From: Opitutia bacterium
GTDB taxonomy: Bacteria; Verrucomicrobiota; Verrucomicrobiia; Opitutales; T3Sed10-336
Length of the DNA stretch: 64,000 nt
Direction: 5' to 3'
Assembly (NCBI GenBank): GCA_003566885.1
Contig: PXBO01000052.1
Span: 1 to 64,000, forward strand
Shown here: one piece after another, positions 9,220-18,073 of the stretch
How the letters are laid out: each line of letters begins with the position of its first letter
Numbering within the stretch: position 1 is the stretch's first letter
Made by a program: the position numbers and the translations under genes
Notes under the pieces: model-generated
What the model was told of the DNA's origin: nothing
What the model saw: only the letters and a program-made list of their open reading frames with translations
The model's database searches: none

Positions 9220-9879
9220 ATGATCAGACGACATGCGGCAGCTATTGTAACTGCATTTCTTGTTCCCGTGGCATTGGGAGCTCAGCTTGCGTTCGAGCAA
9301 ACGGAGATTCGTGTGGAGCTTGATTTCGGAGCCGAACGAGTCAGCCGGGATTTTGTCTTCACCAACAACGGAGATTTTCCGGTGGAGATTCTGGAAGTGC
9401 GCAGCAGTTGCGGATGCACCACGGCGGCGTTGGATAAGCACGTTTATGAGCCGGGAGAAAGCGGCACGATTACGGCGGAGTTCGACGTCGGTCAGCGGGT
9501 GGGCGAGCAGTCCAATTCCATTATGGTTCGCACTGACGATGCCGAGCGATCAATTCATTCACTGGTGCTGTTTGTGGACATTCCCAGGGCGTTGACGCTC
9601 TCTCATCGGTTTCTTATCTGGCAACGCGATGCCGATCCGGATACCCGTCGGGTGGAGGTGGTGTTTCATCCGAATGCACCGTACCGCCTGGAAGGGGTTG
9701 AAGTCGAAGGCGACGCCTTCCGGGTTGAATTGACCAAGGATGATGACGTGGAAGGCAGGTATTACCTGGACGTCACTCCGCTTGACCTTTCAGAGTCCGA
9801 CCGGGCGGCGATCGTTCTTCGCACCGAACCCGAGCCCTCGACTCCCCGGGCCTTTTCCCTTTACGCCTACGTCCGTTAA
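9220..9879 (+). CDS. DUF1573 domain-containing protein (secreted)
   Basis: Signal peptide; FTNNGDFPVEILEVRSSCGCTTAALDKHVYEPGESGTITAEFDV is a DUF1573 hallmark. Confidence 0.85.
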   Translation: MIRRHAAAIVTAFLVPVALGAQLAFEQTEIRVELDFGAERVSRDFVFTNNGDFPVEILEVRSSCGCTTAALDKHVYEPGESGTITAEFDVGQRVGEQSNSIMVRTDDAERSIHSLVLFVDIPRALTLSHRFLIWQRDADPDTRRVEVVFHPNAPYRLEGVEVEGDAFRVELTKDDDVEGRYYLDVTPLDLSESDRAAIVLRTEPEPSTPRAFSLYAYVR

Positions 9880-9970
9880 CCGGCAAAGCTTTTGGGTTTC
9901 GGCTGTGGCAAACGATTGTCCGTCAGGGGTTTTGCCGGCGCCTGGCGGTTTTCATGTTTCGGCGAGACCA

Positions 9971-11113
9971 TCACTCGCGGGGTAGGAATTCGACCTGCAG
10001 TCTGATAAAACGGCGGGGGGTTTCGCTTGAGATCGGCTCGGGGCAGGTGACGCGATAGCGGGGAACGCCGTCATGGTCGGGCTCGACGCTTTCCCAATCA
10101 GGATTAAGGGGTTGCCAGGAAATCAGGTCCTCGCTGACCTGGACCTCGTATAGCAGGTCGCTGCGATCGTCCCGCCCCGCTTCACCTTCCGGCCGGCGTA
10201 TCACAAGCGAGAGAAAACTTTCCTCTCCGTTCGTCACGATCTCGGGTTGCGGCAGGTAGGGAGCCGCGTTTTCGGTCGGCGGGTAGCCCAAAGCGTAAGC
10301 CAGTAGGTTGGGGTGCCCATCTCCGGAATAATCGGCGGTGAGGGCGGCATGCGGCTCGCGGGATCCTTCCCGGAACTGATTCAGAATCCACCAGTGGACT
10401 GGGGCGGGATCGACGAGAAAATAAAACAGGTGGGGCTGGCCCGAGGTTTCCTCGCCCGAGGTCAGAACACCGTGTGGCCGAAACCAAAGCAGGTAGATCC
10501 CGGGATCGCGAAAGATCCAGTTCTGGTGGGAATGTCCGCCGGCGAGTTCCCGCTTTTCCCCGTAAGGCGGACCGGCAGAGGTGCTGTCCATGAGGAGGTC
10601 GAGATTGGTGGGCCCGCCGGTGTAGAGGAAGAAATCTCCGGCGCCGTCGAAGTCGGACAATTCGATAAAAAATTCGCCGCCCGAAGGTCCCTGGAAAACG
10701 CCCTGACCGATTCCGTAGCCATTGAAACCCAGGAAAATAACGCCCTCCAACTCCGTGGAAATGACGCGATAATAGCTGTCGCCCGCTTGTCCGAGAAAGG
10801 AGAGGTTGGGGTGCGGATCGGATTCCAGGGTTCGCTTGGACGCTTCGGTGAGGTGGAGAATTGTCCGGTCGGGGGTCAGAATTTCTCCTGGGTCACCGGG
10901 AACGTTGAATGCCCCGCGGTCGAGCGTCATGGCCCATTCGTCCTCCTCCGGATCGTACCCCGTGCTCAAGTCGGTGTGTTCTTCGAAAACGACCACCCAG
11001 TCTTTCCAGGCAACCGCACCGGCCCACGCCGGCGCCGCCAGACCGGCCCAAGTGAACAGGTGTCCCAGGCCGATTAGCAAAACGGCCGTCGTTCTGAGCC
11101 TGGGCATCCTCAT
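9971..11113 (-). CDS. choice-of-anchor M domain-containing (surface-anchored-like) protein
   Basis: HTDLSTGYDPEEDEWAMTLD, GGHSHQNWIFRDPGIYLLWFRPHGVLTSGEETSG pattern; signal peptide; ATGA overlap with the upstream pseudopilin gene. Confidence 0.7.
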   Translation of the reverse strand: MRMPRLRTTAVLLIGLGHLFTWAGLAAPAWAGAVAWKDWVVVFEEHTDLSTGYDPEEDEWAMTLDRGAFNVPGDPGEILTPDRTILHLTEASKRTLESDPHPNLSFLGQAGDSYYRVISTELEGVIFLGFNGYGIGQGVFQGPSGGEFFIELSDFDGAGDFFLYTGGPTNLDLLMDSTSAGPPYGEKRELAGGHSHQNWIFRDPGIYLLWFRPHGVLTSGEETSGQPHLFYFLVDPAPVHWWILNQFREGSREPHAALTADYSGDGHPNLLAYALGYPPTENAAPYLPQPEIVTNGEESFLSLVIRRPEGEAGRDDRSDLLYEVQVSEDLISWQPLNPDWESVEPDHDGVPRYRVTCPEPISSETPRRFIRLQVEFLPRE

Positions 11114-11829
11114 CGCGGGCGGGCTTCCGGAGGCAGGGCGATATTGACGCCGCTTTCGATCTGCCGGCGAACTTCCGCAGCGGGAATGGTTTCGACATGG
11201 CCGTCGGCGTAAAGGTAGTTGGACGTTCCCTGAGTGCGATCCGAACTGCGGCTTCCCGCGTGATGGCGGTCGGGGGCGATGTCGTTGATGACCGCGGCCC
11301 AGTTATTGGCCCAGGACGAGGCATGGGTGTGGTCCTCGGTAACGGCCAGCCCGCGCGAATCGGAGCCGATAAAAGCCAGTTTTGTCTGGGACGGAGTTCG
11401 TAATCGGTCGAGGCGACGAAAATCGTCGCCCACGGGTTGGCCGAGTTCGTCCTGGGCGGCGAAAAAGACCAGGTCGTTCATCAGATAGCTGGTGGCGTAG
11501 TCGATTCGCCGCATTTCATCGGCTCGCGGATCGGCGGGGCAAATGCGGACGTCGTCCACGTCGTCGAGATAGGGCCGCAGGGAAAAGATCCAGGACTCCT
11601 CGGGATTAATGTGCGCCGTGCCCGGAAGCCATCCGTTGTGGTCGTCGGCGAATAACCGCAGGGCGGTCCCCAGTTGCCGCATGTTCGACGAGCATTGGGC
11701 CCGGTGGGCGGAAGCCCGGACCTGACCGACCACCGGGATCAGGATCGACGCCAGGATGCCGATGATGGCAATCACGGTCAGGAGTTCGATCAGGGTGAAC
11801 CCGGCCCGCGGTTTTCCGGTGATGGTCAT
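11110..11829 (-). CDS. prepilin-type N-terminal cleavage/methylation domain protein (pseudopilin)
   Basis: GFTLIELLTVIAIIGILASILIPV, CSSNMRQLGTALRLFADDHNGWLPG, C-terminal YADGHVETI. Confidence 0.9.
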   Translation of the reverse strand: MTITGKPRAGFTLIELLTVIAIIGILASILIPVVGQVRASAHRAQCSSNMRQLGTALRLFADDHNGWLPGTAHINPEESWIFSLRPYLDDVDDVRICPADPRADEMRRIDYATSYLMNDLVFFAAQDELGQPVGDDFRRLDRLRTPSQTKLAFIGSDSRGLAVTEDHTHASSWANNWAAVINDIAPDRHHAGSRSSDRTQGTSNYLYADGHVETIPAAEVRRQIESGVNIALPPEARPR

Positions 11830-12000
11830 TTATCGCAAAAATTTGGCAATATGTGGCAAAAGTGCAAGTGTCTTTTTAATAAGACTGCGGCGGAGCGGAA
11901 AAATTCCACGTTTCCGTGCTTGTTTTCGGTTATTGGTTAAGGGGTTTTATCACCATTTGCCATCAAACATTCCCTTCCAACCAATAATGGTGCTACGCTC

Positions 12001-12906
12001 CTACTCCCGCAGCTTTTTCCCCGTGGACAGCAGGTAATAGGCGGCGGCGCCGAAAACCGCAACCGAGGTCGCCACCAGAAGCAGGCCGAGTCCGACCGGC
12101 ACGTCGCTGACTCCGGTCATGCCGTAGCGCAGGCCGTTGACCATGTAGAGGATCGGATTGGCCAGCGACAGGGTGTCCCACGGGCCGGGGAGCATGTCGA
12201 TGGAATAAAAAACGCCGCCCAGAAACGTCAACGGCATGAGAAGGAAAGCCGGGAACAGGTTGATGTGATCGAAGTCTTCGGCCAGGATGGCCACGGTCAG
12301 CCCGAAAAGCGCGAAGGCGGTCGAAGTCAGGACCATGAACAGCAGGGTGAATGCCGGATTGTGCAGAGTGGATGCGCCCATAATTCCGGCCACCAGCCAA
12401 ATCAGGCAACCGATGATCATCGCCCGCAGCAACGAGGCGGCGATGTAGCCGACAATGAGCTGGATCGGAGTCAGGGGGGTCAGAAGAATATCCACCACCG
12501 AGCCGTGCACCTTGGAAATAAAGAGGGAGAATCCGGTGTTCAGAAAGGCGTTGTTGATCAGGTTCAACATGATCAGCCCCGGGACTAGAAAATCGACGTA
12601 GGGCACGCCTTGAATCTCCTCTAGGCGGCTGCCGAGCGAATAACCGAACACCACGAACCAAAGCATGGTGGTGAGAACCGGGCTCACGATGGTTTGGCCG
12701 GCGACTCTCATAAAACGCGCCAGTTCGCGACGGAAGAGCATCCAGGTTCCCCTCCACCCTCGATTGGACAGAGCACGCTGTTCCACCAGGCTGATGTGAC
12801 GCCGGGCGGCTTCGGCCGCGGAGTGCGACGGTACGCTTGCGTTGTGGTCCGCCGGCGAAGCGTTCGGCCGAAAGGCGAGTTCGGTGGCGTGATCGTTTGA
12901 ATTCAT
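12001..12906 (-). CDS. ABC-2 type transporter permease
   Basis: Six-helix hydrophobic profile; FMRVAGQTIVSPVLTTMLWFVVFGYSLG and FLGGVFYSIDMLPGPWDTLSLANPILYMVNGLRYGMTG typical of ABC-2 permeases; paired with an ATPase. Confidence 0.9.
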   Translation of the reverse strand: MNSNDHATELAFRPNASPADHNASVPSHSAAEAARRHISLVEQRALSNRGWRGTWMLFRRELARFMRVAGQTIVSPVLTTMLWFVVFGYSLGSRLEEIQGVPYVDFLVPGLIMLNLINNAFLNTGFSLFISKVHGSVVDILLTPLTPIQLIVGYIAASLLRAMIIGCLIWLVAGIMGASTLHNPAFTLLFMVLTSTAFALFGLTVAILAEDFDHINLFPAFLLMPLTFLGGVFYSIDMLPGPWDTLSLANPILYMVNGLRYGMTGVSDVPVGLGLLLVATSVAVFGAAAYYLLSTGKKLRE

Positions 12907-12939
12907 GGTCGGTGGGTCGTATCCCTTTGCTTTGTCGCG

Positions 12940-13911
12940 TCAGGAATCGGCGTGTACTACCTCGCGGAAGATATCCTCCAGACGGCTGCGCCCGCCGTCC
13001 AGAGTTTCTATTTCCAGTCCGGCGCCCTGTATGGCCTGGGTCAGACGGCGAACGGGGGCGCCGTCTCCTCCTGCGCCGTGATCGCGTTCAGGAAAGCTGA
13101 TACGCACCCGATCCGGTTCCGGGTTTTCCGGATGCAGGCCCTCCAGGGCGCTCAGCAATTCGCCGGTAGCCGGAGCGGAGAGACGAACCTCAATCCAACG
13201 CCTTCCGAAATGGCGCATCAGACTTTCCCGGGTATCGACGCGCAGCAACCGGCCCCGATTGACTATGCCGATGCGGTCGGCCAGGTTTTCCGCCTCTTCC
13301 AGGTAGTGTGTGGTCAACACGATGGTGGTGCCGCTGTCGCGGAGTTTCCGTATGTAAGCCCAGAGTTCTTCGCGCAGGTCCACGTCGACCCCGGCGGTGG
13401 GTTCGTCGAGGAAAAGCAAGGCTGGTTCGTGCATCAGGGCTTTGCAAACCATGAGCCGGCGCTTCATGCCGCCGGACAGCTTCCGGGTATTGGCCCGGGC
13501 CTTATCCTTGAGGGCAAAGGTTTCCAGCAAATGCTCCGTGCGCCGGCTCAGGTCGCGGCCGCCGAAGTAGCCACCCTGGTAGCGGACGGTTTCAGCGGTG
13601 GGGAAAAAACCGTCGAAATTCAACTCCTGCGGCACCAGTCCCACCAGTTGGCGGGTGACGCGGTAATCGGTGCGCACGTCGTAGCCGGCGACGCGTATTT
13701 CGCCTTCATATCGCGAAATGAGTCCGGTGATGCAGCCGATCATGGTGGTCTTGCCCGCGCCGTTGACCCCGAGCAGGGCGAAAATCTCGCCCGGTGCGAT
13801 GTCCAGGGAAACGTCGTTCACCGCGGTGAGCTCGCCGTAGCGTTTGGTAAGGTTGCGAATGGAAAGAAGGTGGGACTGAGAATAAGGTTCGACCATTTTA
13901 CTGAACGGCAC
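12940..13911 (-). CDS. ABC transporter ATP-binding protein
   Basis: Walker A GVNGAGKTT, signature LSGGMKRRL, Walker B LLFLDEPTAGVD. Confidence 0.95.
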   Translation of the reverse strand: MPFSKMVEPYSQSHLLSIRNLTKRYGELTAVNDVSLDIAPGEIFALLGVNGAGKTTMIGCITGLISRYEGEIRVAGYDVRTDYRVTRQLVGLVPQELNFDGFFPTAETVRYQGGYFGGRDLSRRTEHLLETFALKDKARANTRKLSGGMKRRLMVCKALMHEPALLFLDEPTAGVDVDLREELWAYIRKLRDSGTTIVLTTHYLEEAENLADRIGIVNRGRLLRVDTRESLMRHFGRRWIEVRLSAPATGELLSALEGLHPENPEPDRVRISFPERDHGAGGDGAPVRRLTQAIQGAGLEIETLDGGRSRLEDIFREVVHADS

Positions 13912-13994
13912 TGTTGATCAGGATTTGGCATTGAGGCCGCGACCGGCAAAGCCTTTACTTTCTATCGGACACGAACGGAAACGCAAGCTGGGAG

Positions 13995-14012
13995 CGCGGG
14001 CATCCCTGCCCG
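13995..14012. repeat. short palindrome GCGGGCA-tccc-TGCCCGC (second copy of the motif at 33320-33336)
   Basis: Perfect 7-bp stem; near-identical context at 33320 (CGCGGGCATCCAGCCCGCAC). Confidence 0.5.
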
Positions 14013-14046
14013 CACGGTTTCCCGCACACGTATTCCGCCGTAACCA

Positions 14047-16074
14047 ATGGGAAACGCAAGAATCATGGACCTTAAGGAGTTTTGGGAGGAACTGAACGCC
14101 CCCGCCAAGCCGCTACTGGAGCAGAGTTGGCCCGAGAATAAACACCTCGGGTTTCTCGACGCCGTGCGGGAACTCCTGCCGGAGGCGCACAACCGTCTGG
14201 CCACCACGTTTCGCATTGCCCGGGAATTCAGCGACGTGCCCATTCTCGCCGTGGCCGGTCCCATCAACGGCGGCAAGTCGTCCCTGGTGGGTACCTTTCT
14301 GACCGAGGAAAGCCGCCGTCGAATTCCCACCGGTTTGAGCGGTCGCGAAGGAACGCAGCGGTTCGTGCTGTGGATTCCACGCTCATGGGAGAAGGACGAA
14401 GCGATTTGCACGCGCCTGGAGGAAATGCTGGCGCTGGTCTTCGGCGAGCCGCCGGAACGTTTGCCGGAAGATTCCGATGAGGCCCGGCAGTCGTATGCGA
14501 ATGTGGAGAGCTTCTCCCGGCCTCTGATCGCTTCGGACCTACAACTGGATCAACACGGAATCGCGTTGATGGACTGTCCCGACATGCAGCGCCAACAGTC
14601 CGGTGAGCGCGAAGGCGAAAACCGGAGGTTAGAGGCCATCGTCAAGGCGTCCGAACTCTGCGCCGGTGTCATCATCGTCACCCCCCGATCCCAACTGGAA
14701 ATCCGCGACCTGGCCGAACTCGTGCGCCGACGCCTCCCTCAGGCGGTGCGCGTTTACGCGGTCAACCTGATCCGTCCTCCCGAGACTCCGGAGCAGGTTT
14801 ACGAGGAGTTGCGCCAGGCGCTGGGCGCAGGGGACGAGGATTTGATCTGTTACGGCGCCTACGACTTCCTGGTGCCTTCCTCGCGGGACTTTGTTCCGGC
14901 CTGGGACGATTCCCCTTCAAGGCCGGAGGCGGAGCGCGTTCCCTGTTTTTTCCAAGTGGCCCGCGAGCCGGAGCGGAACCGTCCGGACAGCATTGCCCCG
15001 GACCGCTCGATTCTGCGTCTGGCGGAACGTATCCGTCCTTCCATGATTCGTCAGAAACGCCGGCGCGAAATCCTTGAGGACTTGTCGGGCCAGGTGCGAG
15101 AGGGCATCGCCGAACTGGAAAAGCGGGCCGAGACGGACCGGGAGCGGACGACCCGTGCGGCGGAGGAGCTGTACCAGTTGGCGCGGGACCTGATGCACGA
15201 CGCCGACGGGCGGCTGCGAATCAAGATCGATCCGGCCATTGCCATGAGTTTTAAAGAGAGCATGGAACGCACCGCGCCCCTCCACCTGAAACCGGTCATG
15301 GCTCTGCGCCGCCGCATGGTGGACCGTGCGGCGGAGGTCGTCGGACGCGGCCGTGACGCGATCGTGCGGGCCTTTCCCTGGATGCGCGGCGGCGACGCGA
15401 GGGGACGGATCGGGGCGATCAGAAAGAGGTTGCAGCAGCGATTGATCCACGAGGAGGACATCCGGAAGCTGCTCGACCGTTGGGCGGTGGCCGCGCAAAC
15501 CGGTGTTCCCGACCGAAAGTGGAAAACTGAAGCCCGCGATATCCTGGAACGGTACCGGATGGAGGAAAGCACCAATATGACACCGGAGGACTGGGACCGA
15601 ATCACGCGCCGCATCTGGAAAAGCACGGGCAAGATGCGGGCGACAGTGACCATTTTCGGCTCGTTTTTTGCCGGACTGGCCGCGGTCATCCTGATTCCCT
15701 TCGACGGCGGTGTTTCCGTGCTGGGCATCACGGCGTTGGAGTTGCTGGGGGTGCTTGGCTTCGGCGGTTTGATCGCGGGCGGCACCTTGAAACTCTTGGA
15801 GTTGGAAATGAAAGAAAAAATCGGCTACCGCCAGTTCGGAAACTTTCTCGCTATCGCCGGGGACCGCATCGGCATTCCGCGGGAGACGATAACCGCGGTT
15901 CTCCTTCAACACGATCTCTTCGAGCCCGCCATGGAGGAGCCCGTTTCGCTCCGGACTTTCGGCGTCGCGGAAGCGGACTGGAGGCTTTGCCGTATCGATC
16001 CACAAGGCCGCAAGGAACTCTTTCGCACGCTGGACCGTTTGACCCGGGAGGAACATGTCGCACACACCGCTTGA
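14047..16074 (+). CDS. dynamin-like membrane GTPase (GTPase A of an overlapping pair)
   Basis: P-loop GPINGGKSS, G3-like ALMDCPDMQ, G4-position VNLIRPPE, long charged helical middle, C-terminal hydrophobic hairpin (TIFGSFFAGLAAVILIPFDGG...LELLGVLGFGGLIAGG). Confidence 0.65.
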   Translation: MGNARIMDLKEFWEELNAPAKPLLEQSWPENKHLGFLDAVRELLPEAHNRLATTFRIAREFSDVPILAVAGPINGGKSSLVGTFLTEESRRRIPTGLSGREGTQRFVLWIPRSWEKDEAICTRLEEMLALVFGEPPERLPEDSDEARQSYANVESFSRPLIASDLQLDQHGIALMDCPDMQRQQSGEREGENRRLEAIVKASELCAGVIIVTPRSQLEIRDLAELVRRRLPQAVRVYAVNLIRPPETPEQVYEELRQALGAGDEDLICYGAYDFLVPSSRDFVPAWDDSPSRPEAERVPCFFQVAREPERNRPDSIAPDRSILRLAERIRPSMIRQKRRREILEDLSGQVREGIAELEKRAETDRERTTRAAEELYQLARDLMHDADGRLRIKIDPAIAMSFKESMERTAPLHLKPVMALRRRMVDRAAEVVGRGRDAIVRAFPWMRGGDARGRIGAIRKRLQQRLIHEEDIRKLLDRWAVAAQTGVPDRKWKTEARDILERYRMEESTNMTPEDWDRITRRIWKSTGKMRATVTIFGSFFAGLAAVILIPFDGGVSVLGITALELLGVLGFGGLIAGGTLKLLELEMKEKIGYRQFGNFLAIAGDRIGIPRETITAVLLQHDLFEPAMEEPVSLRTFGVAEADWRLCRIDPQGRKELFRTLDRLTREEHVAHTA

Positions 16075-17893
16075 AACCTGCCGCCGGCTTGCCGACGACG
16101 TGGAACGGCACGCCGGCGTGCTCGGTTTGGAATGGGAGGACCACGCCGCCGTGCTGCGGATGTGCGAGGACTTTCGTCGCTCCTGCGAAGAGGTGGCGGG
16201 CAACCGCGGCATCGATCACGTGACCATCGCGTTCACCGGTCCCAAGAATTCCGGAAAAACCCGCCTGTTGTCGCTCTTTGTCGAAGGAGAGGACGCGCGC
16301 CGGCGATTGCGGGTGGGGTACGGGCGTTCGGACGCCACGGAGAAGGTCACCTGGATCGGTCCCCGTCCGCCTGGGGATCTCCGGGAGGACTGCGAGGCAC
16401 ACATCCTGTGCTCGGAGGAGGACCTGGTCGATCTCGGGTTTCCCTACACGCTGGTCGACGTTCCCGGTCTCAACGAAGCGGACGAACGCCGCTCGGACGC
16501 CGCGGTGCGCGCGCTGGACAGCTCCCTGGTCAAGGTGCTGGTGACCGCCCGGCGAGAACTCGAGGACAAGGCGCTGGCGCACTACCTGGCGCGGGCCGAC
16601 GGGAGTCTGATTCTGCCGGTGATCAATTTCGTGCGCGCGGAGGTGCCGCAGGAGGATCTTGACGAGTTTCAGGCGATGTTGAGAGAGTCTTTGCCGCACA
16701 GCGAAGTGCGCCCGCCGGTGCTGGTGGGTGATGCGGCCATCGGCGGCGACGACGGCCAGACCAAGGGCGGCGATGAGTCAATCCTGCCGGACGATGTCGA
16801 GCGTCTTCGACGCGCCATTCGCGATGCGGCGGGACCCCGGCGGCTGCGGGATTTGCCCCAGGCGCGGCTTAATCGCAAGTATCGACGTTTCAAGGACGAC
16901 GTGGGGCGCTTTATGGGGGAGCGCCTGCCCGCCAGCCGGCGGGCGCTTGATGCCTTGCGCGAGACCGAAGAAGGGTTGCCGGGTGAGACCCTGGGGCACC
17001 TGCTCGGATCGGATCGGGCCTTGCGGGCGGGGGTGCGTCAGCGCCTGCGCGCCACTCTGCTGCAGCGCACCCCGTACGTGTTCTTCCCCTGGCGTGCGTT
17101 TTTGGCCCTGGCCAATCTGCTGCACGGCGCGGTGGAACGCATCCCGTTCGCCCTCATGGGCAGCATCCCGGCCTGGGTTTCCGGCGCCTTCACCGCGGCA
17201 CGCAACGTGAAGGACGCCCGCGATTTTTCGCGCGGCGTGGAAGGGGGCGTGCGCGGATACGTGGAGGGCGCGGTCCGGGAAAAGATCCTCCCCAAGGTCC
17301 GCGATCTCGAATTCGTCCTCAATCGGGAGTTGCGTAGCGGCGGGGAGGAAATACCCGCCGCCGCGGGAGACTTGCAGGTGAAGATCTCGGGACTCGACAA
17401 CCTGCAGGCCCGTTCGTCGGAGATCTTTCATTCCGCGGTGGATCGCTGGGCGCCCTCGCGCGCCGCGGCGACACTGACCGGCCTGGCCGGATTTCTGATT
17501 TTCTGGGGGCTCTTCGCCTGGCCGGTTTACGGGTTGTATTTGGATTTCTTTGACGCCGTGCGCGCGCTTTGGACGGACCATAGCGGCGCTTCCGGGAGCT
17601 TCCCCTCCGCGCCCTTCGGCATGTTGGGGACCAGTTTGCTGCTCGCCTTGTTGCCCATGGGTTTTTTCATGCTCGCCTCAGTCTCGCTCCTGGTCCGGCC
17701 CCGCCGGGTGACGGCCTGCCTGGAACAGATCCGCGGCGGCCACAGCGAAACCGTCGCTGACCTCGTGCGCGCCGGCCTGCTCACCATCGAAGTCGAACAG
17801 CCGCGCATCGACGCCTGCCTCTTTCTCTTGAAACTCGCTCCCCAGGAAGGCGAGGGGAACCGCTCTGACCATACGGACTCACCCAAGGCGTGA
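16055..17893 (+). CDS. dynamin-like membrane GTPase (GTPase B of an overlapping pair)
   Basis: P-loop GPKNSGKTR, G3 LVDVPGLNE, G4-position INFVRAE, helical middle, C-terminal TM segments (LTGLAGFLIFWGLFAWPVYGLYL, GTSLLLALLPMGFFMLASVSLLV); overlaps GTPase A by 20 bp. Confidence 0.65.
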   Translation: MSHTPLETCRRLADDVERHAGVLGLEWEDHAAVLRMCEDFRRSCEEVAGNRGIDHVTIAFTGPKNSGKTRLLSLFVEGEDARRRLRVGYGRSDATEKVTWIGPRPPGDLREDCEAHILCSEEDLVDLGFPYTLVDVPGLNEADERRSDAAVRALDSSLVKVLVTARRELEDKALAHYLARADGSLILPVINFVRAEVPQEDLDEFQAMLRESLPHSEVRPPVLVGDAAIGGDDGQTKGGDESILPDDVERLRRAIRDAAGPRRLRDLPQARLNRKYRRFKDDVGRFMGERLPASRRALDALRETEEGLPGETLGHLLGSDRALRAGVRQRLRATLLQRTPYVFFPWRAFLALANLLHGAVERIPFALMGSIPAWVSGAFTAARNVKDARDFSRGVEGGVRGYVEGAVREKILPKVRDLEFVLNRELRSGGEEIPAAAGDLQVKISGLDNLQARSSEIFHSAVDRWAPSRAAATLTGLAGFLIFWGLFAWPVYGLYLDFFDAVRALWTDHSGASGSFPSAPFGMLGTSLLLALLPMGFFMLASVSLLVRPRRVTACLEQIRGGHSETVADLVRAGLLTIEVEQPRIDACLFLLKLAPQEGEGNRSDHTDSPKA

Positions 17894-17911
17894 GGTAAGC
17901 GCCCAATCAGC

Positions 17912-18060
17912 GTTATACTCCCCGTCGTCAAGTTTTCGGAATCCCTATGTAGCGTGTTCGCTTGCGAACGCCCTCTCTGACGCAGGCCCGCGCAATCCCG
18001 CCTGGATACATGGGGTCCGCCACTGATCGGGAAGGCGTCCGCAAGCGGACACGCCACGGG
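17912..18060 (+). repeat. intergenic structured repeat family 1, copy B (two hairpins)
   Basis: GTTATACTCCCCGTCGTCAAGTTTTCGGAATCCC; hairpins GTTCGC-TT-GCGAAC (17956-17969) and GTCCGC-AA-GCGGAC (18037-18050). Confidence 0.8.
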
Positions 18061-18073
18061 GAAGGAAGACCCT

